NCBI GenBank assembly: GCA_025331565.1
Contig: JAFREQ010000076.1
Coordinates: 1,054,001 to 1,118,000 of the forward strand
Length of the DNA stretch: 64,000 nucleotides
Direction of reading: 5' to 3'
From: Holacanthus passer
Lineage: Eukaryota > Chordata > Actinopteri > Pomacanthidae
Below, in pieces: positions 25,901-36,719 of the stretch. A program made the translations under genes and the position numbers. The notes beneath the pieces are model-generated. The model did not search any database. It was not told the DNA's origin and saw only the letters and a list, made by a program, of their open reading frames with translations. Positions within the stretch are counted from its first letter, which is position 1. Each line of letters starts with the position of its first letter.

Positions 25901-28900
25901 AAAATAAAAAAAAACAAACAAACCAACAACAACAGTACTTACCCCACTAGCCCTCCAAAGATTTCTGTCACATATGAATAGTCTCCTCCAGACTTTGGGA
26001 TGGTGACACCCAGTTCAGCGTAGCACATGGACCCAAGGGCACAGATGCCCCCTCCACAAACCCACACAATGAGTGACAGCCCCACTGAGCCTGCATGCTC
26101 CAACACTCCTTTTGGTGAAATGAAGATCCCAGAGCCAATGATGTTCCCTAAGGAGTAAAGCAACAGTTTAGGTTATTTACACTTGTCTGGAGATAATCAA
26201 ATATTAAAATTCCATTGCACACATTTTAAATTTCATCTCTGCAAACAGTCGTTTTATCTGAGGCTTGTCGGCCCACTTAATTGCTCAGGTATCCATATGC
26301 AGGTTTTTGAGACACCGAAAACAAAACAGGCTTGGGCAAAGAAAAAAAAACACAGCGGCCAAGAAATCTCAGGAGGCTTGTTAAAACATTCCAGCCATTT
26401 AAATCAAATCTGCAGGGATTCATTTTAACAGATTATTGTTTTATTTAATGACTTGCACAATCTCCAAACATCACCTTATCATCATCATTCTTCCTATCTT
26501 GTGGTTTACTGGAGGCTTGATCGGTTTCAGTTTTCGGACTTTGGATTATATTTTATATTGTAAGGATTTGGTTGACTCTTATGTCTACAGTAATAAACAA
26601 TAAACATAACAATGGAATATTTGACAAACATAGAGACACACTTGTAAAAAAGTCAATGGCAAGAGGTCAAGGCTCCAAAACAGCGGACACCGCAACTTTT
26701 TGATGTTAAATTCTGGATGACAGAAATGTAGCGGAAAGAAAGAGGATGCAGATGGAAAAAACAGGAGCAAGACCAAAACTGCCTATACACACATAAGGAA
26801 AAAGAAAATACTTAAATCTCTTCTTATTGTTGCAAGTTTTGGCATTATAGTTATCAATTGGTAATGAGTGCAGTTGGATGGAGATGTTTTGATAGACATG
26901 GCCGCATGCATCAGCACTGTTGTGCATTATACTTTTTTTTTTTTTTTTTAAAGTTCAGCTTTTCTTGCTTACGCTGCAAGGCAGAGTCGATGTGTGTTGG
27001 CGTGAGTCAATGTTTTACTGTAGTGAGAGCAAAGATGTGGAACCAGCCCGCAGCGATGGCTATGGCAGCTCAGACTGTGGATGGACAGACAAAATAATAT
27101 GTATATGTGTGTACAAAAATCACAACAGGGTCAAAAGATAAAAATGAAAAAATTTTGCCCATTCCTAAGAAGAATGAGGAAGCGAGACGGACCTCTGCTA
27201 GATTTTACCAGTATAATTAGGCAAAACTCAATTACAGTTAATGAAAAATTTGATCTCTACCAAGTTTTTATGGATAACGTTACATTAAAAATTAAAAGTC
27301 TTTACTTAAATGAACGGATGTCAGCTTTTAAAAATCACATATATGTTTGAATAATAATTTGAATAGAGAAACAGTTTCAGCCTAGTTGTAGGGAACTTAA
27401 ATGACTGTGTTGTTTTGTTGGTGAGCAGTAATCGGTCATTGCGTGTGCGCCTGATCTGAGCCTACTGAACTCAGTGCCTTGTCTATTTCAATCATGCTAC
27501 TCGGACGCAGAGAGGAGTGGACGATTTTTATGTTTTGGAATAACTGCTTCTAATAGTACAAAAAGTTTCTCAAATTATCACAAGTCACCCAAAACAAAAT
27601 TAATTAGAAAGTAGCCCAGTCTGGAAACACTGAACCCTTAATTAGCTCCCTGGTGAACAGATAACAAAACATGATGTGGTTGTGGAAGGAAACCATCAGT
27701 GTCACTGCAGCATAGCTTGTTTAACTAGTTAGACTGCTTGTGTAACTTCTATACCATCATGAACATCATGAACTGTCCCACGTGTGTCATGATACCACCA
27801 TAGTTACATCTGATAGAAAGAACTGATCCCATTTGGCCTAGTGGTGTAGTAGAGACATGACTCACTGGTGTCCTGGCTCAGCTGTCCCCAAAACAAGGAT
27901 AAACAGAGGTTCCCTGGTGGCTCAATTGGCTAAGGCACATACTAATAAGACACCGTGTCATGTGCTCATATCGCGCCTGGCACTCGCATGTCATCACCCC
28001 TACGAAAAGAAAAGGCAAAACAAAAACTAACACGCGTAAGAAAGCAAGCAAACAGCAGCTGTCCAAGCAAAACATGTTATTCTCCACTTTGGAGAACTTT
28101 GGGACAAAAGGAGTCTTCACAGAAAAATGACTGTCCACCGTTAACTTTTTAACTGTTAAAACCCAGTGAGGCACACCATCGATGCTTCCCCCATTACAGC
28201 AGCTCTGATGCTCCCTAATGATGGCGAGAGGGAGAGGAGGTCCGAGCAGGGCATTTATCACTGTCAGATTTGATCGTGGAGGCCATGGCGAGATGCCGTT
28301 ACATAATGCCTATGTTGTGTTTGTTATGTCATAAAGTTTGGCGTCGCAGCTGAAAGTGTGAATCAGAGTCCTACTGACCCGCTCAGCCTCCCTGCACCAG
28401 AACTCAGAAGTTACTGCTCAGCCCTCAATTCAATCCAAAAGGCTTGTGTGAAAAATGTGTAAATGTTTGCAGTGTCTTTCTTTAACTTCAAGGATCTGAA
28501 CTGTCCTGTGTAAACAGGTGTGAAACAGGTAGTGAAAGTAGCCTGAGGGGAAACACGCTGCTGGTGGTTGCTGGACTGAATGTGGGGATGGGAAAACGTG
28601 GGAATATAAATTAAACTAGATGTTAGTGTCATAGTTTGCTTTGGTATTAATATTTGTCATTTGATGCACATGCTTTACTGTCTAGCTCGAAATGTGAGCA
28701 TTAGTGGCTGCACACAGTGAAGCAGCAGCCACGCTCGCCGACAGCTCCAACAGTCCACCTTACTAGAGGAGGGTGATGAGTAGATGAGTAGGCTGTTTCT
28801 GGTGGGAAGTAGCATGACTCATGTTGTATGTGTACACTAGCTGCACAGACTTCACTCCATCTGTGCCTCACAGAAAAGACTTGGCAAGTGGTCAGTATTA

Positions 28901-31037
28901 TCCAGAGTGATTTGAGCACCCATTTCACACTAACACTATTGAATTAGACCAAGTACAATGAAGCTGATATACTAAGTATATAAGCATAAGCAGAACTGTG
29001 GGTGCTTTGGAAAACAGACAAAAACAACTGAGCTAATGTTAGTCCAAAGAATGGGTTTAACTGGGACAATATCAGTTTCTATAAAAGCGCAATAGACATG
29101 ACCTTGGTTATAAAGATAAGCTAAAATGATAACATCAGCATTTAAAGTGCCACATGGCTTTCTTTTCTTTTGTAACCCTCTGCGAATGTCAGATTGTGCT
29201 TCCACCTTCCACTGAGATCTCATACAAAAGATCTGTTTGATGTGCTCTGATGATGAAACTGCCCCTGCTGTCAGTTATGTATTAGTTGTGCTGGTAGGTT
29301 TGCTCAGTGAAGTGAAATCCTTTTTCCATTTGATTTATATACGTATCAGTATAAATACATAAAACGTGCAGATCTGTGAGCTGCAGGCACCATGTGGCAC
29401 AAACTACTGTGGAAACCACAGTTCAACAGGCTAGAATATCCAACATCTGTCTTTAACTTTCAGTCATCTGGGTTTGTTCGCATTCTTGTGGCGTAGGGCT
29501 TTCTCCTCATTTGGAAATCTCATCTGCAGAGGTACATTTGGGACTTATGGAGGTCATGGCAGCACTGTATGTTTTCACTGGCACACTCTTGCACCAGTTG
29601 AAGTCTGTCTTCTGACTCTGCTGCCCCTGTTGTATGACCACACAAAGGTGATTTACTGAGGCTTATAAATGACTCCTATAAAACCTAAATCGCAGTCTTG
29701 TTCTTCAAGATTTTTGGAAGCTGTAACCTCAGAGTTAAAAGCAATTAGTGAGGAATGCCAGGATGCAAGGCAATCTCTTTATCTGGTCTTGCATTCATAC
29801 AGTCTTCCAAACCCTGCGCAGTCATGTCCTAATCATCCGGTCCAGCTCATCCTGTACGCTCTTGGTTCATATTACAATCTATATAAGATGTGAGACAAAT
29901 TCAGTGAAAAGGACAAAATGCTGAAGTTAGTCAGCACAGTTGGCCCTACTTTAAAATATACAATCATTGGTGTTGAATAAGAGTTAAAGTATGTCTAATA
30001 AATGAAACAAATTCCAAGACCAGAATGTCTCACACAAGAATAACTGCATGACTGCATGCATGCAGGCGTTACGTCAATAAGCCCCTTTCCCCCCCAAACA
30101 ATAGAGGAAACTAGTCAGATGTTATCAGATGGCAGCTGGCGCATTACTGTCAGAGTATAATGGAACATACTGTATAACCTGTTGAGTCTTCGGCTGCAGA
30201 GGAGGTTGTTCCATGCTTACGCTAGAACAGCTGGGTTCATCATAATTTACAGGAAATCGTCTGCAACAACGCAGCTTCCTGTATTTAAGCAGACCCTCAT
30301 TCTCAATGGCTGCATTTCTCACATGTGAACCTTCTGTCCTGGTTCATTTCTAGAATTAGGTGCTTCATGATAAGATGAATAGAAGGAACAACACTAAAGC
30401 CTTGTTTAAGCCGGTGCAGTAAAAGTGCACCCATAAGCCTGGCTGTGTTACAGTGCTCAGTCTCCACTGTCCCTGCAGGACCACATGGAGCCTGTGCTTT
30501 GTCTGCACGCCTGACAAGTTCACCATGAGAAGATCCAGCCACGTAGGCATGTCCATATGCAGATCATCCAGACTGATGCAACACTTTCCACACCAGAACC
30601 CTGAAACCGGACCCGGACCTCATAGCTGGACCATCCGTGCGTAAAAGTCTGTGCGTCTCTGTGCCAAAGTCACACTGTTGAACCAGGTCACAATCACTTC
30701 CCTGCAGTGACTTTACAGCAGACCAGGACCCGAACAAAAACCAGACCCCCCCTTCATGTGTCTGACTCCTATTGTGTGCCATCATATTGTAACTTTGAAC
30801 AACGGACGAACATCCGCCACGTTGTGATTCCGCCGCTCACACGCGCTTCCCCGTTAACTTCTCCCGCGGTTGATCGGCATGAACACACACACCGCTCAGG
30901 ACAAAAAGCTGTCACTCACACACACACTCACCGATGATAATAGCGCAGGCGCTCAAAAGTCCAATCTCCTTTTTCAGAGTCACCCGGTCGCTCTTAACGG
31001 AGTTTCTATCCGTCTTCCCTTTCTCTTTGTCCTCCAT
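10830..31037 (-). CDS. slc7a10: asc-type neutral amino acid transporter 1 (complete, eleven coding exons)
   Basis: Light chain of the heteromeric amino acid transporters (LAT family, APC superfamily). Asc-1 pairs with the glycoprotein 4F2hc (SLC3A2) and exchanges small neutral amino acids, including glycine, L-serine and D-serine, without sodium. Minus-strand exons in order are 30932-31037, 25943-26147, 24390-24541, 14732-14857, 13868-14021, 13547-13670, 13081-13184, 12791-12887, 12511-12660, 11048-11225 and 10830-10930. They sum to 1497 bases (498 residues plus stop); every phase joins and every intron is GT-AG. Visible marks: GSGIF at residues 40-44 in the unwound TM1, the loop cysteine Cys139 expected to form the disulfide with 4F2hc, FAYSGWN in TM6, and a C-terminus with GQKLCYVVFPQ as in mammalian Asc-1. 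Slightly shorter than mammalian Asc-1, mainly at the N-terminus. Teleosts may carry a and b copies; which one this is cannot be told here. Confidence 0.96.
11048..11225 (-). CDS. slc7a10: slc7a10 exon 10 (TM11-TM12)
   Basis: Residues 407-466. Two hydrophobic segments (LLIPITYMVFWAVLLGFSLY; CGLGMVIMLTGVPVYFVGV) followed by a basic stretch (WKEKPKWVYR). It joins exon 11 with codon split G|AA. Confidence 0.95.
11226..12510 (-). other. slc7a10 intron 9
   Basis: 1285-base intron, AT-rich. A short palindromic AAGCTTCGAAGC-like stretch lies near 11675-11735. No exon or named repeat recognised. Confidence 0.75.
12511..12660 (-). CDS. slc7a10: slc7a10 exon 9 (TM9-TM10 region)
   Basis: Residues 357-406, phase 0 at both ends. 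Reads CIATIVILCIGETHNLINYV, then FINYLSYGVTIAGLLYLR and the basic loop ending ARPIK, matching the Asc/LAT family at every landmark. Confidence 0.95.
12791..12887 (-). CDS. slc7a10: slc7a10 exon 8
   Basis: Residues 325-356 plus one base of codon 324. Contains RLCFSGAREGHLPYLLAMIH, the highly conserved intracellular loop of SLC7 light chains, and the start of TM9 (PIPALLVC). Confidence 0.95.
13081..13184 (-). CDS. slc7a10: slc7a10 exon 7 (TM8)
   Basis: Residues 290-323 plus two bases of codon 324. Reads TFGEKLLGVFSWVMPISVAL, then STFGGINGYLFTSS, part of the substrate-path helix. A GT microsatellite (13059-13075) abuts the donor. Confidence 0.95.
13185..13546 (-). other. slc7a10 intron 6
   Basis: 362-base intron with nothing recognisable besides splice signals. 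Confidence 0.8.
13547..13670 (-). CDS. slc7a10: slc7a10 exon 6 (TM7)
   Basis: Residues 249-289. Contains NLPHAIYISIPLVTLVYTMT, NIAYFSSMTPEELL and ASNAVAV, matching TM7 and the following extracellular loop of LAT-family light chains. Confidence 0.95.
13868..14021 (-). CDS. slc7a10: slc7a10 exon 5 (TM6)
   Basis: Residues 198-248. Contains PSVGQIALAFLQASFAYSGW followed by NFLNYVTEEVVEPR. The FAYSGWN motif marks the unwound, substrate-contacting TM6. Confidence 0.95.
14022..14731 (-). other. slc7a10 intron 4
   Basis: 710-base AT-rich intron with a short GT run next to the donor (14713-14727). No repeat family recognised. Confidence 0.75.
14732..14857 (-). CDS. slc7a10: slc7a10 exon 4 (TM4-TM5)
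   Basis: Residues 155-197. Contains LFLTWVNCSSVRWATRIQD then VFTVGKLLALALIIVVGLIQ, the TM4 end, short loop and TM5. Confidence 0.95.
20041..20080 (-). repeat. retroposon 3' tail relic
   Basis: On the minus strand it reads as a retroposon tail: GTAAATTTCCCCACGG, then GGGACGAATAAAGG. The plus-strand SINE at 41421-41684 ends similarly (GGAATTTCCCC...ATCAATAAAG). Only the tail is recognisable. Confidence 0.5.
20330..20351. repeat. (CA)n microsatellite
   Basis: Perfect CA dinucleotide run of about 22 bases inside slc7a10 intron 3. Confidence 0.9.
23868..24309. mobile_element. inverted-repeat DNA transposon, copy A (internally deleted)
   Basis: Left end has AAGTTGGGACGCTGTGTAAA (from 23883) and right end has the inverse TTTTACACAGTG (about 24280). 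The interior matches copy B (56914-57437) closely, including GACAGGAGCAACAAAAGACT and GGTAACAGGTGATAGTATCA. Bases 24182-24232 read CIKEITTWAQEHF in one frame, which looks like a transposase remnant of a Tc1/mariner-like autonomous parent (inference from memory of the teleost family). It lies within slc7a10 intron 3, about 80 bases from exon 3. Confidence 0.75.
24390..24541 (-). CDS. slc7a10: slc7a10 exon 3 (TM3, 4F2hc-linking loop)
   Basis: Residues 105-154. Contains FLLLWSAVLIMYPTTLAVIA and TFSNYVLQPAFQNCLPP. Cys139 in QNCLPP is the position that in SLC7 light chains forms the disulfide with the heavy chain SLC3A2. Confidence 0.95.
24878..25033. repeat. 156-bp direct repeat, copy A
   Basis: From CAGTGCAGCCCTCTATTTAG to CCTCCTGGGCACTGCA. 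It differs from the copy at 25171-25326 at only about five positions. The pair has a period of 293 bases. Confidence 0.9.
25031..25171. repeat. dispersed repeat, copy B
   Basis: Begins GCATGCATCAGCACTGTTG, has a T-run, then AAGTTCAGCTTTTCTTGCTT and ends near GGAACCAGC. It fills the space between the two A copies and recurs at 26904-27047 in the same orientation. Confidence 0.9.
25171..25326. repeat. 156-bp direct repeat, copy A'
   Basis: Second copy of the 24878-25033 unit. After it, bases 25327-25370 (GTGTCACTGAGCAAGGTACC and following) resemble the GAGCAAGG block of fish SINEs, so the unit may be SINE-derived. Confidence 0.9.
25943..26147 (-). CDS. slc7a10: slc7a10 exon 2 (TM1-TM2)
   Basis: Residues 36-104. 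Begins GNIIGSGIFISPKGVLEHAG, the unwound TM1 with the GSGIF substrate-binding motif, then TM2 (VGLSLIVWVCGGGICALG), CYAELGVTIPKSGGDY and SYVTEIFGGLVG. Length 205 is not divisible by three, so its loss would shift the frame. Confidence 0.96.
26904..27047. repeat. dispersed repeat, copy B'
   Basis: Same sequence as 25031-25171 with a few substitutions and a different T-run length. Same orientation; the two B copies lie on either side of slc7a10 exon 2. Confidence 0.9.
27909..28015 (+). repeat. tRNA-derived SINE fragment
   Basis: GTTCCCTGGTGGCTCAATTG opens like a tRNA. TGGCTCAATTGG (27918-27929) fits the pol III A box, and a degraded B box lies near 27963-27973. It is followed by CGCATGTCATCACCCC, which is common behind tRNA heads of teleost SINEs, then an A-rich tail. 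Too degraded to be a working tRNA gene. Confidence 0.6.
30932..31037 (-). CDS. slc7a10: slc7a10 exon 1 (start codon, N-terminus, start of TM1)
   Basis: ATG at 31035-31037 in a favourable context (G at -3 and +4). Encodes MEDKEKGKTDRNSVKSDRV, then TLKKEIGLLSACAIII, and a donor GTGAGT at 30926-30931. The KKEIGLLSA stretch is the conserved TM1 entry. The N-terminal tail is short and charged rather than Pro-rich as in mammals. Confidence 0.95.
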
Positions 31038-31130
31038 CGCCTCCGCCTCGTCGCTGTGCTTCCTGGCCGCCTCGGTCCGGTCCAGATCCCGCAGACTGAG
31101 CCGCGCGCAGCTCTGTGTGCCGGGCCGCGC

Positions 31131-31136
31131 TTATAA
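31131..31136 (-). promoter_or_regulatory. slc7a10: TATA-like box of slc7a10
   Basis: TTATAA on both strands, reading TATAAG on the minus strand inside a GC-rich stretch, 94 bases upstream of the start codon. A start site about 25-30 bases downstream would give a 5' UTR near 70 bases. No cap-site data. Confidence 0.4.
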
Positions 31137-33719
31137 CACCCGGCTGATGAGCGGAGGAGGACGCGCGCCTGCGCAGGAGCCGCTCACCGCCGAGCGGAAC
31201 ACCTTGTCGCAGGTAGGCTGATGGAAGGAGGGAGTGAAGGTGGTGCTCAGGGATCTGACATCTGACACTAGGAGAAGGACACAAAGAGGAGGACATATTT
31301 ACTTACTGCTGTTTTCTTAACGAGCGTATTTATTTATTTATATATTTATTCGTTTATTTATTTGTCCTTTCCTTTATAAGCATCCAGCAACAATACGAAT
31401 ATAAAAAATATCCTCATGACCTTGATCAGTTTGATGCTGCATATATTTCACCAGACAAATCTACTGCTGTCAACTTCACTGTAACATCATAGAAATATAA
31501 AATATTGGATGTGTATGGTAATTAGACAAATAAATAATAGATGAATAAATAAATAAATCATCTATGTGAATATAGAAACTATTCACTTCAGTAAAAAATG
31601 AATATGTGCAGTTTAATGTATACAAAGCCATTCTTATTTGACAATATTGTATTTTTATTTTCCATGCTTTAGGGTGTGCACAAACTCTAGGGCCTGGCCG
31701 CAGAGATGCTGGTGAATAGTGTAGTGACACAACAAGTTTCAGGTGAGTGTGTTTTCCCTGTGGGTGCTGTAATCTGAGACTCAGCTCATTCTGTTGAAGT
31801 GGGGGACCGTCAACAGTACACTGTTCTACGCAGACGCCTTCAATAAGCCAAGATTATTGTATTTTCAAGTGTTGTGTTGCACAAGTGCCTTCTCAACTCA
31901 TGACACATGAACAAGGTAAATATGAAAACACAGATATTACAACAAGTGACGCTGACTGTTTGATGAATGCAGACAAATATTAGAGTGAGTTAAGTAATTG
32001 GAATAGATTGAAATGATGATGAATGATGACTGAATTTTATTTAGCTGCTTCAGTTTTTTTGTGTATGCTGTGTCACTGTCATGCAGGCTCACTGGGACAG
32101 AAGAGAGTCATTGTTGCCATTATATGTGTCTGTGCTCTTCGTACCATGACAAGTCAAAACGTCGGCTGTGTAAAAAGTCTACGGCAGGCTTATCCCAGTC
32201 GAGGACAACAATTGAGGAAGTTAAACACACACCCACTGAGGTTTTCACTTACTATGTCTGATAGGATCTCTTCTTGGATTTGGTAAGTGTCTGGCTCAGT
32301 TGGCATCTCCCTCCCTCTCTTGTAAGGACATGATTCTTAGAAATAGATGAGTTCAGTGACCTCATACCGCAGGCCTTTTTGCAGTTGATATTTTACACGT
32401 GATTACATGTCTTAGCAGGATTACAGGCACACTTATGAAACATCATCAATGGCTACATTCCATTTCTGTGTCTCAATTCCGTTTGCCTGGTGGTGTCCAT
32501 GTTAGCTCGCAGGAAAGGCTGAGTGACCCTCTTAAATGGAACAGAGCCATCGTTAATGTCATCAGTTGGACCAGTCTTTCCTATTACTTGCTGTGACAAG
32601 TCTGCTGAGAAAAAGTTATATTATTTGTTCACACTTTAAAAATGACTGACTTGAGATGAAGACAGTTTTTTTTGTCACTTGTCAAAGCTTATATTCTTTA
32701 ATCAAGTAATTAATGAAGCATTCCCTCGATGGTCGAACAGTGTTTTTGGATTTACTACTAGCCCAGTCTCTTGTTGTTGTGTGCAGCCCTCGTCTCATCT
32801 GGTGTCCTCCTCAGAAGGACCTTTCTTAAACTTCACACTCATACCAATTAGTCAAATAGGCATATATGAGCCAAAGAGACAGAAAGAGGGAAACATTACC
32901 CAGAATGATTAATTAATTCCCCTGCAGTGTATTTGTTTTCAATGATGACTTCCTGGTTTTCAATGAAGCCCCCTGCTTTTTTTATGTCAGTGCACATGGA
33001 CACACACATACACACACAAACACACACACATTGGCTTACACATTGGAGACAACACTTTTGGGCATTTCTGGGTATTCTTTGCTTACTGTATGTATTATTT
33101 CCCCAGTAAGATGTATTATCCATGCACATATACATATACAGTAAACATTTTGGCCATCATTCTGTTAATGGGTATACCTTAATTAATTCCCTGACATCCT
33201 GTTGAAAATATGCATGTTAATGGATGCTAATTGTCAGTGTCTTCGGCACTACAAGTGATCATGCCGTATTACAGGGAGTCTTAACTTCTTAAGTAGTGAT
33301 AATAATGGAGTATTATGCCGTGGCTCTGGAATGAGCTAGAAACACAAAACTCGGCCCAATAACTGGAATTGGGGTGCAAATGCTTCCCAAGAAATCTGAG
33401 TCCAATCCACCAGATGGTGGTGTTGTATTTAAGGCCCAAAAATGCAATTTTGGAAAGGCCACACCCTTGGCAATGTAAGTCCAATTGACTCGAAATTGGA
33501 CTGATGTCTTGGGCTCTAAAATGTCTTGGACCATAAATGTCCACCATGACAGATTTTGCATCATTTCAATTTTTTGCAAAACACGTTTTTGACATCTTCT
33601 CCAAAACTTTCGGGCCAATTGCTACCAAATTGTCTGTGGACATTATTGGACCAAGCTTAGCAAAAGTTCGGTAAAGCTTGTTGATATCTTATATAGTATT
33701 CAGGATACTGACCAATACA

Positions 33720-34242
33720 AACGGTTGTGTCATGGTTTTGGACTCTTGTGTTTTTACTAGTTTATTTTCAGTGCATTTTGAGTTTTATACTTTATACAGT
33801 GTTTTTGGTTTAGTTTTTGTCCAGGCATTGCTTCAGGTGCTGGGGCCCTCGATTCTCTCAGCTGTCCCCAATTTCACCTCTTCAGTGGCAGCTTTAAAAG
33901 ACTCCTCATTCTCTTGCTGGCGGCCGGATCGTCCCTTTCCATGTTCCCCTGTTTTCCAGTGTTTCCCCGTTTTTGACTTCTAGTGCTTCGTGTTTCCAGT
34001 GTGTCTAGTGTTTTTCCTGCTTTTCCAGTGTTTCCCGTGTTCCCTGTGTCTCCAGTATTTCTTTAGCTTCGTCTCCCCTCCGCACATCCCTACCTGGTCC
34101 ACCTGCAATTCAAGTGTTAGTAACCCTTTTGTTTTCTTGTGTAACCTTGAGTTTCTTTATTTAACAAATCCCTTTTACCACTTCACCCTCGTCTGTGTTT
34201 CGCTCCTGGGTCCAATTAAGAAATAACCTAAATCGTCACAGA
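33720..34242. repeat. T/C-rich probable repeat with CAGTGTTTC-like tandem motif
   Basis: Continuous C/T-rich sequence with imperfect repeats of the type CCAGTGTTTC (33955-34062). It ends with TTTCGCTCCTGGGTCCAATT, followed by AACCTAAATCGTCACAG. It resembles dispersed repeats of teleosts, but I cannot name the family. Open frames across it have no recognisable protein. Confidence 0.35.
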
Positions 34243-35619
34243 TCGTGTTTTAAATAATGTTTATAAATCCAGACCAACAAAGAAAAAAAACAACTGGTTT
34301 AGTAATTGTTTGTGAAGAAGGCGGAAGGCAAGAAGCAAATAATTATAATGACAACAACAATAATAATAACATATCATACACTAATCTGATGTCTGTAGTG
34401 GTGGATCTGGTTCTGTCAGCTATATGACCTCCTCATAAATTTGGATGTGTGTTCCAAACTCTGATCCCTATGTGTAAGACCTGAATATTTCAAAAGAAAA
34501 AGAAAAAAGACAACGTGGTGGAAAGCAATGCATGCCACTGCCCCACTCCTCTCAAATTTCACAAAGATCTTCATTTTTCTTTCTTCATATTTCTTCAATA
34601 ATAAGCCTATGCCATTCAAATAATATAATTTAAAAAACTTTAAGATAGGGCTTTATAAAATCAAATCTTTTCTATTCAGAGAAGTGGCATCCCCAACATA
34701 ATCAGAAATCCGATGGATTTTGAGTAAGGATATAGTCAGTTTAAAGCTACCATATCAATGAACCTGTATGACTGACGACCCAGATTTGGCTCAGGAGATT
34801 ATCCCTCTGGTTTAGCTAGTGTTTAATTATCTAAACAATCCAGCTAATGTACATAAAAAAATTTGTACTGCTGGCTTTGGAGAATTAGTTGTACAAATAA
34901 AGGTTTCTGACTCCGGCTTTTGCAAGGTGTGTTGCGGTGAAAGCAATGCTTTCAGCAAATTGCTTCCGAGTTCTCTGAGGAGAGCATGTGTGAGTTTGCA
35001 ATCCCTTGGCTCTTCCTCCTTCCCCGCCCCTCCCTCCCAGCAGCTTTGTAGCTGACGACAAAACAGAGAATGACAGAAATGTAGAGATTAAAGAGATGAT
35101 GAAAATCAGATGGCGGAGATGGTCGCGATCAATGGTATAAAGACAATAAAGATAGTACACTGAGATTGTAGAGACTGTTAACGTGATACAGCAGAGGGGG
35201 AAATTGATAGAGAAGGTGATGATCAAGTATAGATGATAGACACTATTCTATTATGTATCTAAACAGACATTCTCTGCTAACAACAAAGCACTGAACAGTC
35301 AATTATATTCTCATGTTCTGCCGTAAATAGAAAAGAATAATTATGAGTTTCCCGAAGCTGCTGCTGTATTTTTGGATTCTTGTGGATAACTGCAATATTC
35401 AAAGAGCAAGAACTAATTTTCACGGTTGTGTACGTGATTATACAGGGAGAGAGTGGCTTTTGCGCTCTTTGTGATTTTGTATTCACAGACTACGGCTTTG
35501 AAGAATCCACAGGTTGTGCTCACAGTTCTGTTGTTACACAGGCAGTAGAGTAGACATACACAATGGGAGGAGAAGTTAGTCGGCAATTCTTTAATATTAG
35601 TTTCAGCCATGCTAGGGTT

Positions 35620-36260
35620 GTGGCTCAAGGGATGGTAATGTCGGTTAGTCCACCTCTTTGGTCTAGACATTCATGGTCCCCCGAGGTTGAAGCCCAGTGA
35701 CTTTGGTGATCCTCCCATTTCTCATGTAGCCCCAGCTGCAGGTCAAAGTTTTCACTTACTCAGTGAGATATCGCAACATCTACCTGATTGATTGGCACAG
35801 AGTTCTGTGCAGACATTAATGGTTCCCAGATGATGTATCCTAGTAACTTTGATGATCCCCTGACTTTTCTCTTGTGCCAACATATGGTTCAACATTTGTG
35901 GTTGTGAGTGAAATGTCTCCACAACCATTGAATGAAATTACATGCATTCATATCCCCCACTGGATGAACTGTACTAACTTACATCCCTTAACTTTCCATT
36001 AAGTCAAAATTATAATTAGTCCGATACTTTGGCTTAAGACCAAATAACTGCAAATGTAGTGACATCTCCATCATGCTCTGCTCTACTTTGTTTTAAAAGT
36101 TAATTATCAGATTTTAGCGTGCTAAACTTGACAAACATTTTTAAAAATCATCCTTCTTTAACACCACCATGTTGGTCACTGTAAGCATACTGACTTTACC
36201 ATTTAGTTCAAAGCACCACTGTGTCTGAGTACATCATCGCAGCAGCTAGTGTCTCTCTTC
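35620..36260 (+). repeat. teleost dispersed repeat with ~145-bp internal period, copy 1
   Basis: Phrases such as GACTTTGGTGATCCTCCCAT, GATGATCCCCTGACTTTTCT and GTGAGTGAAATGTCTCCACA belong to a repeat that is abundant in percomorph genomes (recalled, not searched). The marker ACATT(C/A)ATGGT recurs at 35667, 35813 and, degraded, about 35943. The unit TTAGTTCAAAGCACCACTGT near 36203 is its usual far end. Confidence 0.65.
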
Positions 36261-36719
36261 TTACCAGTTATTCAAAAATTTAACTGAAATTTTACTTTAC
36301 TAACTTTACATAGTAGCAGGTATAACCTGGTGGAGAATATGAATAAATAATATTCTTCACTTCTTTTTCGAGCAAGGTACAGCCACTCATTAGAGGACTG
36401 TCATACCACCAAGTGTGTTCCTTCAAAATTTCTTATATGCAATTCAACATTATCAATAGCGTTTCTGTTGCATTTGGCGATGTGTCTACAACAGCGCAAA
36501 TGAATAACAAACATTAAAAAAAGAAACCACAGACACATTCACACCACACCACTTCATCTACAGTTTAAGGAGTTAAATCGTTAAGTTGCGGCAGGCGAAT
36601 GCTAACGAATGCACAATTAACTTGGAGGGCGGCCTCCCTCTCCAAAAGGAGGCCCTGACAAAGAGAGGAGATACTTTGTTGGCGACAGGAAGGCAGGCTG
36701 AAACACTGGCTTCAGTGTG

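Larger units (their letters stand above)
24542..25942 (-). other. slc7a10 intron 2
   Basis: 1401-base intron, about a third of which is the A-B-A' repeat block (24878-25326). The remainder is AT-rich with an A/C-rich stretch just before exon 2 (25890-25935). Confidence 0.7.
26148..30931 (-). other. slc7a10 intron 1
   Basis: 4.8 kb intron with a second B repeat (26904-27047) and a tRNA-derived SINE fragment (27909-28015). The remainder is AT-rich without recognised exons. Confidence 0.65.
30800..31210 (-). promoter_or_regulatory. slc7a10: CpG-rich slc7a10 promoter and first exon region
   Basis: CpG density rises sharply here against the AT-rich surroundings and covers the start codon (31035-31037) and about 170 bases upstream. 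CpG-rich starts are typical of vertebrate promoters. The exact CpG-island length was not computed. Confidence 0.6.

Noticed and set aside
27909..27985. tRNA gene
   Set aside because: The A box is good but the B box and acceptor stem are broken and a SINE body follows; called a SINE fragment.
33678..34226. Phe/Val/Cys-rich open frames that look like membrane proteins
   Set aside because: They come from T/C-rich repeat sequence; no recognisable protein, no intron structure.
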